A stretch of 64,000 bases of DNA from Terriglobus roseus DSM 18391 (GCF_000265425.1 NC_018014.1:2728001-2792000), one strand, 5' to 3'. Shown: positions 54,780-63,700, counted from the first letter of the stretch. A program made the numbers and translations. The notes: generated from the letters alone by a model not told the origin.

Positions 54780-55697
54780 TTAGAGCGTCGTGGGCAGTAG
54801 CAAGGTAATCGTCCGCGATGAACGGAGTTGGATCATTGCCGGCAGGCACCCGACCCACTCACCGTCCGCCTGCACGTGAGTTCTGCCAACCGCTCCGTCA
54901 CACGTGAATGAGACCACATCGTGTCGGCTGAGCAGCGGGTTCCAGCGCTCCAGCCGCAACCATGAGGACAGAAACCAAAGCGGCATAGCAAGCAGTGCCG
55001 GCGCTTTGACGAGCACCAGTCGCATGCTCTCGTCATTGAACGTGGCGCCGCGTGCCACACCCGGAAAGATGCCGCCGAGATCCCCGATGCGCAGTGCCAT
55101 CGCACTCACTGCCTCCGCCGTCCCCTCCGTGCCATCCGCACCCTTCCATTGCACGCGAAACGGACGGAAGCCCCCACGCAGCAACAGGCGCAGAGCATGC
55201 CAAAGGTAGGCCCACCGCCCTACGAAGCTTCGATTGATCGTCAGCATTCGGTACATCAAGGCACCGTCGGGCCCACTACCGGCCATCGTCAAGAAGTAGC
55301 GTTCGCCGCTCGTTGTCACACACTGACCAACGGCTACACGGCGCTCGCGCCTCGCGGCATAGGCAGCGGCCGCTCGCAGCGGATTCAACGGAATGGATAG
55401 CTCGCGGCACAACGCATTCGCACTGCCCAGCGGGATGATCGCGAGCTTCGCTGAAGTACCGACGATGCCCTGCAACACGTCGTGAACGGTACCGTCGCCG
55501 CCGCAGGCAAAGATGACCTCCGCACGCTCCGCAATCGCCGAGCGCGCCTGGTCCCCGGCACTGCCGCGATGCGTGGTCGCTGTCACCGTAAGCTCGTATC
55601 CATGCCCGCGCAGCAACGAAGCAATCTGCTGCACCGTGGCCTCACGGGCACTGCGGTTGCGGCCAGCCTGCGGGTTGTAGAGCAGAAGGCCGCGCAT
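54780..55697 (-). CDS. Diacylglycerol/lipid kinase family protein in the hopanoid operon
   Basis: A 305-aa lipid kinase of the DgkB/YegS family. Conserved YNPQAG-RN (phosphate loop), the nucleotide-binding GGDGT motif at residues 66-70, the PLGSANALCREL segment (GSANA instead of the usual GTAND) and a C-terminal HVQADGEWVG with the QxDGE motif. It would phosphorylate a lipid hydroxyl using ATP. It is the last gene of the hopanoid operon, 12 bases after the dehydrogenase gene. Substrate may be diacylglycerol, sphingoid or another lipid. Confidence 0.82.
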   Translation of the reverse strand: MRGLLLYNPQAGRNRSAREATVQQIASLLRGHGYELTVTATTHRGSAGDQARSAIAERAEVIFACGGDGTVHDVLQGIVGTSAKLAIIPLGSANALCRELSIPLNPLRAAAAYAARRERRVAVGQCVTTSGERYFLTMAGSGPDGALMYRMLTINRSFVGRWAYLWHALRLLLRGGFRPFRVQWKGADGTEGTAEAVSAMALRIGDLGGIFPGVARGATFNDESMRLVLVKAPALLAMPLWFLSSWLRLERWNPLLSRHDVVSFTCDGAVGRTHVQADGEWVGCLPAMIQLRSSRTITLLLPTTL

Positions 55698-55709
55698 GAT
55701 GTCTGGAGT

Positions 55710-56807
55710 CTACGGCTGAATGACGATCTTCATGGAGTCGGCAACAGGATGCGATGCCAGGTCGATCCCTTTCACAGCGTCCTCAAGTGAGAAGCGGTGC
55801 GAGATCAGCTTCGTAAGATCGAATGTGCCGTCGCGATAACCGCTGAACACGAGCTCAATCGCCTCATCCTGGATGGCAACGGAAGATGAGTACGACCCCA
55901 TCAACGTCTTCTCATCCATGCAGACAGCGGCCGGATCGAAGGGAGCTTCGCCATGCTGCGTCTGCGCAAAGAGGCAGACACGGCCACCGGGCCGAATCGC
56001 ATTCATCGCCAGGGTGATCAGGCTGTTCGCGCCCACGGCAAGCAGAGCAACATCCGCGCCACGCCCCTCGGTCACACGCTTGCACTCCGCAACGACGTCG
56101 GCGTTCGCATCCAGCGGATGATCGAGTCCGTACCCCGCAGCCACCGCATGACGCTCCGCGTAGAGATCGCTCGTCAGCACATGCGGCGTCTTGCGCTTGG
56201 CAAGAGCAGCCAGCAGGATGCCAATGGGTCCCTGACCGATGACAAGAACAGTCTCATCATCCTTCAGGTCAAGAAGCTCAATGGCCTTGTAGCAGGTGTT
56301 GACCGGCTCGATCCATGCAGCCTGCTCAAACGGAATATCGTTAGGAAGCTTAATTAATCCCCTGCGAACGATCCAGTCCATCACGCGGATATACTCCGCA
56401 AACCCACCGCCCGATGGCTCGCCAAAGCCAGCCGTAGCGCCAACCTTCTTGTACGTCTCGCACTGCGCAAAGGTCTGCTTGCGGCAGTAGTAGCACTCGC
56501 CGCAGGGAATATGGTGAAAGCTCATCACGCGGTCGCCAACCGCAAAGCCCTTAACTCCCTCGCCCACCTGCACGATGGTTCCAGCCATCTCATGGCCAAA
56601 GATCCGCGGCGCCGAGTGCGATCCCGTGTGGATCTTCTTCAGATCCGTCCCGCAGATGCCGCAGGTATCGATCTTCATCAACACTTCGCCAGCGCCGATC
56701 GTCGGCACGACAACCGTCTCCACACGAACATCATTCACAGCACGGTACACAGCAGCGCGCTGCTCCGTTGGCAAGGTCGTTTCTTCACGAGTCACTGCAA
56801 CACTCAT
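55710..56807 (-). CDS. Zinc-dependent dehydrogenase in the hopanoid operon
   Basis: A 365-aa medium-chain dehydrogenase of the threonine/sorbitol dehydrogenase type. Catalytic zinc ligands in DTCGICGTDLKKIH and FGHEMAG, structural zinc cysteines in CGECYYCRKQTFAQC, NAD-binding VIGQGPIGILLAAL, and a full-length C-terminal domain. It overlaps hpnG by four bases (ATGA) and precedes the lipid kinase. Its position suggests action on a polyol side-chain intermediate, such as a ribosylhopane-derived aldehyde, but this is inference. Confidence 0.85.
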   Translation of the reverse strand: MSVAVTREETTLPTEQRAAVYRAVNDVRVETVVVPTIGAGEVLMKIDTCGICGTDLKKIHTGSHSAPRIFGHEMAGTIVQVGEGVKGFAVGDRVMSFHHIPCGECYYCRKQTFAQCETYKKVGATAGFGEPSGGGFAEYIRVMDWIVRRGLIKLPNDIPFEQAAWIEPVNTCYKAIELLDLKDDETVLVIGQGPIGILLAALAKRKTPHVLTSDLYAERHAVAAGYGLDHPLDANADVVAECKRVTEGRGADVALLAVGANSLITLAMNAIRPGGRVCLFAQTQHGEAPFDPAAVCMDEKTLMGSYSSSVAIQDEAIELVFSGYRDGTFDLTKLISHRFSLEDAVKGIDLASHPVADSMKIVIQP

Positions 56808-57493
56808 CGCGGTCTCTCAATTCCAATGTCATCGGCAATGGCTGCGCACAGATTCACCGCTGCCAGCTTTGCCTGCTTGCCAAACTGCGCAAGCGAACTC
56901 CAGCACTGCGGCTTCGTCGCAACATGTGCGATGAAGCGCGCCGTCGCGAACTGCCCTGCTGCGGTCACGAACGGATTCATATCCGGCAGCTCTTCATCCA
57001 GGGTATCGCTGATGGCCTTGATGGCGCGGAAGCCCAAACCGTTCGCCATAGCCAAACGTGCCACCGTGGAAGCTTCCATATCCACCGCAACCGCCCCGTC
57101 ATAAGTACCCGCCAGGCGATGCTTCTCTTCACGCACAGCAACGCGCGTTGATGTCAGCAACAGTCCGCCAGGGCCATTGGCCGGCAGCATCTCACCCGTA
57201 TTCAGATCGCGCACCATGCTGGCACGCACGATCGAACCCGGCGCCAGTTCTTCGCGCAGAGCACCCGCCCAGCCAACGGACAGTAACTGCATCGGTTCGC
57301 ACACCTGGCGCGCTCGCGCAAATGAACGCAGCGCCGCGTTCGCTCCCATACCGCCCGCAAAGGCCATGATCGGCCCATTAGGATGCTGCCACCCGTCGAC
57401 GCCGTCCTTGGTCTCAAGCGCAGCCCAACTACGGACCAGCGGCTTCAGTTCGCCAGGCATAGCGGCGATGATCACGATCGCATCGTTCATCAT
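56804..57493 (-). CDS. hpnG: Hopanoid-associated phosphorylase/nucleosidase HpnG
   Basis: A 229-aa member of the purine nucleoside phosphorylase superfamily. VIIAAMPGELKPLV start, GMGANAA, SVGWAGAL, the VAVDMEASTVARLA segment and KAISDTLDEELPDM are typical of HpnG, which releases adenine from adenosylhopane to give ribosylhopane. The start at 57493 overlaps the hpnA stop by four bases; the longer frame to 57538 is less likely. Located between hpnA and the zinc dehydrogenase. Confidence 0.87.
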   Translation of the reverse strand: MMNDAIVIIAAMPGELKPLVRSWAALETKDGVDGWQHPNGPIMAFAGGMGANAALRSFARARQVCEPMQLLSVGWAGALREELAPGSIVRASMVRDLNTGEMLPANGPGGLLLTSTRVAVREEKHRLAGTYDGAVAVDMEASTVARLAMANGLGFRAIKAISDTLDEELPDMNPFVTAAGQFATARFIAHVATKPQCWSSLAQFGKQAKLAAVNLCAAIADDIGIERPR

Positions 57494-58497
57494 GCGCGTG
57501 CCTTGTATGCCGGCGCATAGCCATTCGCAACGAACCACTCCATCGCCGAACGCAATGCCATATCCACCGGCTTCACCTCGAAGCCCAATTCTCTCTCCGC
57601 CTTCGTCGAAGCCGCGAACATCATCTTGCGCCCCATACGCACGGCCTCAACGGTTGCCCGTGGCTCCTTACCCCGGAGCTTGCCCGTGATCGTCTCGTCG
57701 AAGAAAGCGAAGGCCATCGCAACGCCGTGCGGCACCTTATGCTTCGGCGATGGCAGACCACTCATGGCGGCCATGCGATCGAGAATCTGCTTCAGCGTCA
57801 GGTTCTCGCCACCCAGGATGTAACGCTCACCCGGTGTGCCACGATCCAGTGCAACGACGTGCATGCGCGCAATCTCGGCGACATCCACCAGGTTCAGGCC
57901 GGTGTCCACGTAAGCCGGAAAGTTCTTGTTCAAGAAGTCAACGACGATGCGGCCAGTCGGCGTTGGCTTGCGATCCTGAGCACCAATTGGCGTCGTGGGA
58001 TTTAGGATCATGACGTGCTGCCCAGCCCGCGCGGCGGCAATCGCCTCCTGCTCCGCAAGCCACTTCGAACGCTTGTAGTGGCCGATCATGTCGGCTTCGC
58101 TCACTGGAGTCGTCTCGTCGACGATGATGTTTGACTTGGTAAAGCCCATGGTCGCCACGCTCGACGTGTACACCACGCGCGGCACGCCCACCTCACGCGC
58201 CAGCTTCAACAGTTCACGCGTGCCGTCAACGTTGGCCTTGTACATGTCCGCAGGATCGGGCACCCACAGTCGATAGTCCGCAGCGACATGCACCAACGCA
58301 TCGCAGCCTGTCAGCGCTGAGCGTAACGAGGACACATCGCGCAGATCGCCAACGACCGTCTCGCCCGCGATCCCCTCAAGCGAAGCAAGATTACTCGAGG
58401 AGCGTGTGAGCAGGCGCAGCTCGGCACCCGCCGCAGCGTAGGCGCCAGCCACATGACTACCGACGAACCCCGTTGCTCCAGTAAGAAAAACCCGCAT
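57490..58497 (-). CDS. hpnA: Hopanoid-associated sugar epimerase/dehydratase HpnA
   Basis: A 335-aa extended SDR. TGATGFVGSHVAGAY near the N-terminus, HVAADYRLWVPDP, YTSSVATMGF, the YKRSKW catalytic Tyr/Lys region, GERYILGGENLTL and a C-terminal helical domain match the HpnA family in hopanoid clusters. The exact reaction in side-chain synthesis is unsettled. It lies 19 bases after the unknown 150-aa gene and overlaps hpnG by four. Confidence 0.9.
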   Translation of the reverse strand: MRVFLTGATGFVGSHVAGAYAAAGAELRLLTRSSSNLASLEGIAGETVVGDLRDVSSLRSALTGCDALVHVAADYRLWVPDPADMYKANVDGTRELLKLAREVGVPRVVYTSSVATMGFTKSNIIVDETTPVSEADMIGHYKRSKWLAEQEAIAAARAGQHVMILNPTTPIGAQDRKPTPTGRIVVDFLNKNFPAYVDTGLNLVDVAEIARMHVVALDRGTPGERYILGGENLTLKQILDRMAAMSGLPSPKHKVPHGVAMAFAFFDETITGKLRGKEPRATVEAVRMGRKMMFAASTKAERELGFEVKPVDMALRSAMEWFVANGYAPAYKARA

Positions 58498-58516
58498 GAA
58501 TGGTTAGGTAGCCGAA

Positions 58517-58969
58517 CTAATCGAGCTTCTCCGGCTCGATCTGGATGTTCTTCTCGCCGGCTGCCTTCTTCTCCCAGTACTTCTTGACCCAGGCGTCAAA
58601 GGTCTTACCTGCGGCGGTGTCGCGGCCGCTGAAGTTGACCGCAGCGATCTCCGCGTACGGAATGCTGCGACGCGAACGGTCTTCGCCCTTCGACGGCATC
58701 ACACGCACCATGGAATCCAGCAGCGTCTTGCCCTGACGGCGATCGTAGACGTAGCCCTCGACAACTTCGCCGGACTTCAAAGTGAGCGTCACATCGCCGC
58801 GGTAGTCGAACGCCTTTTCAAGCACGTCCTTCACTTCCGCTTCGGTCGCGAGCTCTGGAATCCATCCTTCCAGATTCTCGCGCTCGCGGCCCGCCATTAC
58901 TTCCAGCTGGTCGGGCGATGCCTCTTGCAGCTCTTCGATCTTGAGGTGTTCCTGCTGGTCAGTCGCCAT
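58517..58969 (-). CDS. Conserved unknown protein inside the hopanoid operon, 150 aa
   Basis: A soluble 150-aa protein with an acidic helical N-terminal half (EELQEASPDQLEVM; EAEVKDVLEKAFDYRG), a small beta-rich core VTLTLKSGEVVEGYVYDR, then SIPYAEIAAVNFSGRDTAAG, and a basic C-terminal helix FDAWVKKYWEKKA. The core strand pattern could fit an Sm-like or small beta-barrel fold; this is speculative. It begins two bases after the hpnH stop and is 19 bases before hpnA, so it is translated with the pathway genes. I do not recognise a named family. Confidence 0.72.
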   Translation of the reverse strand: MATDQQEHLKIEELQEASPDQLEVMAGRERENLEGWIPELATEAEVKDVLEKAFDYRGDVTLTLKSGEVVEGYVYDRRQGKTLLDSMVRVMPSKGEDRSRRSIPYAEIAAVNFSGRDTAAGKTFDAWVKKYWEKKAAGEKNIQIEPEKLD

Positions 58970-58971
58970 CG

Positions 58972-60123
58972 TTAGTCTCCTGCCACCAGGGATTCCGCGT
59001 GGTTCACGCGCTCTGCTTCAGCCGACAGAATCGGCGAACCGATCTGCACCAGTTGGCCGTGGTTTGTTGGGCGCCAGTCATTCAGAATCTTATTCGCGCC
59101 ATCGTCCTTGTAGGTGTTGAAGAAGATCGCCTTCGCGGTCTGCAGCAAGCCCTTGACCGAGCCGAAGGTGTAGTTCACACCGCTGGCCTCATAGCCCGAG
59201 TGCACCATGCAATTCGCGCAACGCGGGTTACCGCTCTCCGTGCCGTAGTTCGCCCACTCCACCGACTGCATCAGTTCGGCGAACGAGTCAGCATAGCCAT
59301 CCTGCAGCAGGTAGCAAGGCTTCTGCCAGCCGAAGATGGAATAGGTCGGCATGCCCCAGGGCGTGCACGTCAGTTCCTTCTTGCCCATCAGGAATTCCAT
59401 GAACATGGGCGAAGCATTGAAGCGCCAGGTCTTCTTCCGGTTCGACAGCAGCGCGCGGAAGAGCTTCTTCGAGCGGGCGCGGCCCAGGAAGTGCTTCTGG
59501 TCAGGAGCCTTGTCGTACGTGTAGCCGGGCGAAACCATCATGCTCTCAACGCCGGCTTCCATCAGCTGGTCGAAGTGGCGGCGAACCGAATTCGGGTCGG
59601 CACCATCGAAGAGCGTCGTGTTTGTCGTGACACGGAAACCTGCAGCCACGGCAGCGTGAACGCCTTCCATGGCGATGTCGTAACCGCCCTCGCGGCAGAC
59701 ACCAAAGTCATGATGCTCGCGCTCACCGTCCACGTGTACTGAGAACGACAGGTACTTCGAAGGCTTGAACAGGTGCAGCTTTTCCTTCAGCAGCAAGGCG
59801 TTCGTGCACATGTACACGTACTTCTTGCGAGCGACCAGGCCGGCGACAATCTCCGGCATGCGCGGGTGCAGCAGCGGCTCGCCGCCGGGAATGGCAACCA
59901 TCGGTGTGCCGCACTCTTCCACTGCTTTGAAGCAGTCTTCGGGCGACAGCTCAGCCTTCAGGATATGGGCCGGGTACTGGATCTTGCCGCAGCCGGCGCA
60001 TGCCAGGTTGCAGCGGAACAACGGCTCCAGCATTAACACCAGCGGATACCGCTTCTTACCCATCAACTTCTGCTTCAAGACGTAGGTTGCTACGGTCCAA
60101 GCTTGCGAAACTGGTACTGCCAT
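58972..60123 (-). CDS. hpnH: Adenosyl-hopane synthase HpnH (radical SAM)
   Basis: A 383-aa B12-independent radical-SAM enzyme that adds the adenosyl radical to hopene (diploptene), forming adenosylhopane. The cluster motif is C38-NLA-C42-AG-C45 after LVLMLEPLFR; further HpnH features are AIPGGEPLLHP, LSFSVHVDGEREHHD and a Cys-rich C-terminus (NPRCANCMVHSGYEASGV). Located 67 bases after shc. HpnH is required for all side-chain-bearing hopanoids. Confidence 0.95.
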   Translation of the reverse strand: MAVPVSQAWTVATYVLKQKLMGKKRYPLVLMLEPLFRCNLACAGCGKIQYPAHILKAELSPEDCFKAVEECGTPMVAIPGGEPLLHPRMPEIVAGLVARKKYVYMCTNALLLKEKLHLFKPSKYLSFSVHVDGEREHHDFGVCREGGYDIAMEGVHAAVAAGFRVTTNTTLFDGADPNSVRRHFDQLMEAGVESMMVSPGYTYDKAPDQKHFLGRARSKKLFRALLSNRKKTWRFNASPMFMEFLMGKKELTCTPWGMPTYSIFGWQKPCYLLQDGYADSFAELMQSVEWANYGTESGNPRCANCMVHSGYEASGVNYTFGSVKGLLQTAKAIFFNTYKDDGANKILNDWRPTNHGQLVQIGSPILSAEAERVNHAESLVAGD

Positions 60124-60190
60124 TCGCGCTACCTCCAGCGTGCTTTACACGCATGCCACGCAAATGCGCAGCGAGTGAAAATCAAAACTT

Positions 60191-62227
60191 CTAAGCGTCA
60201 CTGCGTGACATGCACTTATCGTAGGTCGTCAGCGCCAGCAACGGGAAATACTGTTTGTACAGGTGGTATCCCAGATAGAACACCCGCGGGAATCCGGTAC
60301 CTGTGTAGTAGCTTTCGCCGTTTCGTCCCGGCACAAGCTCACTCCATGAACCGTCTTCCGCCTGGTGATCCACCAGCCAGCGCACACCCTTTGCAACCGA
60401 GTCGGAACGCGTATCGCCACCAGCCAGCAAGGCCAGTAGAGCCCAAGCGGTCTGTGAAGGCGTGGAAGGACCTACGCCCCGCGAACCCGGGTTATCGTAG
60501 GTGCCGCACGTCTCGCCCCATCCGCCGTCGTTGTTCTGCACGGACCGCACCCATTCCACCGACTGCTGAACCTGAGGCTCATTCGTATCGAACCCGATGG
60601 CTTCCAGGCCACGCAGCACAAGGAACGTGCCATACAAATAGTTCACACCCCAGCGCCCAAACCACGAACCATCGGACTCCTGCTCACGCAGGATGAACTG
60701 GACCGCTGCTTCCACACGCTTGTCACGGCGCGTGTAGCCATAGGCTGCCAACGTTTCCAGAATGCGGCCGGTAATGTCCACTGTCGGCGGATCCAGCATC
60801 GCGTTGTGATCGGCGAACGGGATGTACTGGAAGATCATCTTCGTGTTGTCACGATCAAACGAGGCCCAGCCGCCGTTGCGGCACTGCATGCCGAAGACCC
60901 AGTTGATGGCTCGCTCTGCGGCATCATGCTGACGAGCTTCCTGCGGATGGTCCACCATCTTCAGAGCCAGCAGGACCTCGCCCGTGTCGTCGACATCGGG
61001 GTAATGAATATTGTTGAAGAAGAATGCCCAGCCGCCCGGCTCGACGTTCTTGACCTTCTGAGCCCAATCACCCTTGTGGCGGTTCTCTTTGCTCAGCAGC
61101 CAATCGGCCGCCTTGATCATGCGCGGGTCTGTCGAGGACAGACCTGCCTCACCCAATGAGGAGACGACCTGGGCCGTATCCCATACGGGCGAAAGGCATG
61201 GCTGCATGCGGAAGGTCGGCACCGGATACTCCGGCGTTCCCTCCGGGCAATCGATCCCCAGCTTCTCAAATTCGTCCATCGCGCGAATCATCTGCGGATC
61301 ATCGAGTGAGTATCCGAGATGCCGCAGAGCAACGATGGCATTCAGCATGGCAGGATAGATCGCTCCCAGACCGTCGGAACCCTCAAAGCGCTCCAGCATC
61401 CACTCCTCGGCCTTCTTCAGCGCAACCTTCCGCAGTGGGCGGATATGAATCCGCTCGGCCCAATGCACCATGCGATCCAGGAAGAGGAAGAAGTTACGCC
61501 ACGAGACGATCTTCTTGTCCCAGCGCAGATGCAGATCGGAGTTCGCGCGACCGCCAACGAAGAGTTCGTCGATGCCCTGCTCTGCCGGCAGCAACTTCAA
61601 CGGTTTCTTCGCGTACATGATCGACAGCGGCACCAGGATGCCGCGGGACCACGATGAGATCTCGTAGATGTTGAAGTAGAACCAGTTCGGCGCAAGAACG
61701 ATCTCGGGCGGAATCGCCGGTACGGCGTCGTAATCGTACTGTCCAAACGCGCATAGATAGATCTTCGTGAAGGTGTTGCACTCCACGACACCGCCGTTCG
61801 CCAGCACCCACTCGCGTGCCTTGACGAGGATAGGATCATCCTGCGACCAGCCCATCAGCTTCAGCGCGTGGTAGGCCTTCACGCCGTAGTTAATGTTCGA
61901 TGGTCCGCCAGGGTACAGACTCCATCCGCCATCGTCGTTCTGGTGACGCAGAATTTCATTCATTGCACGCTGCATCTTGCCGGGATCGCCCGTGCCCAGC
62001 AGCGTGTGCAGGAAGATGTAATCCGCCTCCAGCATCACGTCGGCTTCCAGTTCGCCGCACCAGTAGCCATCTGCGTGCTGCTGGCCCAGCAGCCACTCCT
62101 TCGCCGTTGACACGGCTGCACGCACTCTGTCCAGGCCAAGGTCAAGACGACCAAAGCGCGGCTGTGCGGGGCTCGCGGATGCGGTGGTTGCCGCTGGCGT
62201 GCCCGATCTCAAGTCATTTTCCTGCAT
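60191..62227 (-). CDS. shc: Squalene-hopene cyclase
   Basis: A 678-aa class-II triterpene cyclase that converts squalene to hopene and hopanol at the inner membrane. The catalytic motif is D411-V-D413-D414-T; multiple QW repeats are visible (QNDDGGWGETCGTYDNP, QESDGSWFGRWG, QHADGYWCGE, QNDDGGWSLYPGG). Length is in the family range. It is the first gene of the seven-gene minus-strand hopanoid operon. Confidence 0.96.
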   Translation of the reverse strand: MQENDLRSGTPAATTASASPAQPRFGRLDLGLDRVRAAVSTAKEWLLGQQHADGYWCGELEADVMLEADYIFLHTLLGTGDPGKMQRAMNEILRHQNDDGGWSLYPGGPSNINYGVKAYHALKLMGWSQDDPILVKAREWVLANGGVVECNTFTKIYLCAFGQYDYDAVPAIPPEIVLAPNWFYFNIYEISSWSRGILVPLSIMYAKKPLKLLPAEQGIDELFVGGRANSDLHLRWDKKIVSWRNFFLFLDRMVHWAERIHIRPLRKVALKKAEEWMLERFEGSDGLGAIYPAMLNAIVALRHLGYSLDDPQMIRAMDEFEKLGIDCPEGTPEYPVPTFRMQPCLSPVWDTAQVVSSLGEAGLSSTDPRMIKAADWLLSKENRHKGDWAQKVKNVEPGGWAFFFNNIHYPDVDDTGEVLLALKMVDHPQEARQHDAAERAINWVFGMQCRNGGWASFDRDNTKMIFQYIPFADHNAMLDPPTVDITGRILETLAAYGYTRRDKRVEAAVQFILREQESDGSWFGRWGVNYLYGTFLVLRGLEAIGFDTNEPQVQQSVEWVRSVQNNDGGWGETCGTYDNPGSRGVGPSTPSQTAWALLALLAGGDTRSDSVAKGVRWLVDHQAEDGSWSELVPGRNGESYYTGTGFPRVFYLGYHLYKQYFPLLALTTYDKCMSRSDA

Positions 62228-62344
62228 TCTGATTAGACGAATCCTTCGGCAGATGCGGTGCAGCCTGCGAACCTTCGTGGATGCTGCAAATACGGCGTAA
62301 AACGCAATTGATACCGCGTTTCGGTAGCAAATGCCAGAGAAATA

Positions 62345-63364
62345 CTAAGCGCGAACAGTCTGCGCTCCCGGCGCGGATGCGATGGCCTGCACGATCTCAG
62401 GCGGAAGGCCGAAACGGACGTTCTCCGGCATCACCTCAACCTCATCGACATCACCATATCCCTTGCCTTGCAGATAGGCCACAACTTCCTGCACCAAGAC
62501 CTCAGGCGCAGACGCACCGGCCGTGATCGCCACGCGCCCTCTGCCCTCCAGCCACTCGGGCTGGATGTCCTTGGCGCTGTCGATCAGGTAGGACGTGGTC
62601 CCGATATTCATCGAGACCTCAACCAGGCGGTTCGAGTTGGAACTGTTCCGCGATCCGACGACGAGAACCAGATCGGCACCATGCGCCACATTCTTAACGG
62701 CAGTCTGGCGGTTCTCGGTGGCGTAGCAGATGTCCTGCGCATGCGGTCCCACGATCTTCGGGAACTTCTTCTTCAGCGCCTCGATCATGTACTTCGCTTC
62801 GTCCAGCGACAACGTGGTCTGCGTGAGATACGCAACGCGTTCTGGATCGGGCACGACAAGCTGATCAACCTCTTCAACGGTTGAAACCACCTGGGTCACA
62901 TCCGGAGCCTCGCCCTGCGTGCCCTCGACTTCTTCGTGATCGCGATGTCCGACCAGCACCAGCGAGTAGCCCTGCTTGGCAAACTTGATCGCCTCGACGT
63001 GCACCTTGGTAACAAGTGGGCAGGTCGCGTCGATCACTTTAAGTCCGCGTTCCTTCGCGCGCTCACGAACAGCCGGCGAGACGCCGTGCGCGGAATAGAT
63101 CACGCGCTTGCCCTCAGGCACCTCGTCCAGTTCGTTGACGAAGATCGCCCCCTTCTGGCGCAGGTCATCGACCACGTAGCTGTTGTGCACGATCTCTTTG
63201 CGCACGTAGATCGGCGCGCCGAAGGTGTCCAGCGCAATCTTGACGATGTCGACCGCGCGCACTACACCGGCGCAGAAACCACGGGGCTTCAGCAGCAGAA
63301 CGCGCTTCTGTTTTGCGCTGTCATTTTCGGCGGAGATGGGCGGGTCGAGGGTAAGGGTGCTCAC
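62345..63364 (-). CDS. ispH: 4-hydroxy-3-methylbut-2-enyl diphosphate reductase IspH
   Basis: A 339-aa [4Fe-4S] enzyme, the last step of the MEP isoprenoid pathway, giving IPP and DMAPP. Conserved KPRGFCAGVVRAVDIV, VHNSYVVDDL, SAHGVSP, DATCPLVTKVH, HRDHEEVEGTQGE, QTTLSLDE, ICYATENRQTAV and GSRNSSNSNRL, GASAPE. The GTG at 63364 is chosen since the family sequence begins about 20 residues later; an ATG at 63430 would extend it. TATACT lies six bases before the GTG. It supplies precursors for squalene and hence for the adjacent hopanoid operon. Confidence 0.94.
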   Translation of the reverse strand: MSTLTLDPPISAENDSAKQKRVLLLKPRGFCAGVVRAVDIVKIALDTFGAPIYVRKEIVHNSYVVDDLRQKGAIFVNELDEVPEGKRVIYSAHGVSPAVRERAKERGLKVIDATCPLVTKVHVEAIKFAKQGYSLVLVGHRDHEEVEGTQGEAPDVTQVVSTVEEVDQLVVPDPERVAYLTQTTLSLDEAKYMIEALKKKFPKIVGPHAQDICYATENRQTAVKNVAHGADLVLVVGSRNSSNSNRLVEVSMNIGTTSYLIDSAKDIQPEWLEGRGRVAITAGASAPEVLVQEVVAYLQGKGYGDVDEVEVMPENVRFGLPPEIVQAIASAPGAQTVRA

Positions 63365-63483
63365 CTTGAAAGTATACCGCGAAGTAAACAGCGAGTGGTC
63401 CGAATTGAACCGTCGCTGGTGCAAAGGCATGAAACTCTTGAGCGCGGCGGTGACGCAATATGGCGCACGCACCCAAGGCAGAC

Positions 63484-63639
63484 CTAGAGATGTCCGCCGC
63501 AGCCCGTGTGAGTGCAATGACAACTCAGCGTGTTCGGGGCGGCGGCAGCCGCGTCCTTGCACAGATCCGAGCAGAATTTGCCTTCCGTAACCGTACAGGT
63601 GCAAGGCAGATGGGCGCATTTCTTTGGATCGTGAGACAT
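63484..63639 (-). CDS. Bacterial metallothionein (SmtA/BmtA type), 51 aa
   Basis: ATG at 63639, TAG at 63484-63486. The 51-residue product has eight cysteines (C8, C13, C15, C23, C27, C40, C42, C47) and several histidines in the order CAHLPCTCTV, GKFCSDLC, SCHCTHTGCGG, which is the zinc-finger-containing layout of bacterial metallothioneins: CxCxV, FCSxxC, then CxC...C. These proteins bind zinc, cadmium or copper in the cytoplasm. A GGAGG ribosome-binding site lies seven bases upstream. It is between ispH and recN on the same strand. A longer overlapping frame in the other direction has no support. Confidence 0.8.
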   Translation of the reverse strand: MSHDPKKCAHLPCTCTVTEGKFCSDLCKDAAAAAPNTLSCHCTHTGCGGHL

Positions 63640-63700
63640 TTGGGGCCTCCGCTTGACTTACTGGCAGGAAGTATAGACCTCGCCCAGTCCTAAGCAGCGA

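Noticed and set aside
54774-54790. Seven-base-pair hairpin between the response regulator and lipid kinase stops as a terminator
   Set aside because: Three-base loop, no T-tract and overlap with the kinase stop codon; too weak to call.
63460-63693. 77-codon plus-strand frame
   Set aside because: It lies opposite the metallothionein, which has a strong ribosome-binding site and family cysteine pattern.
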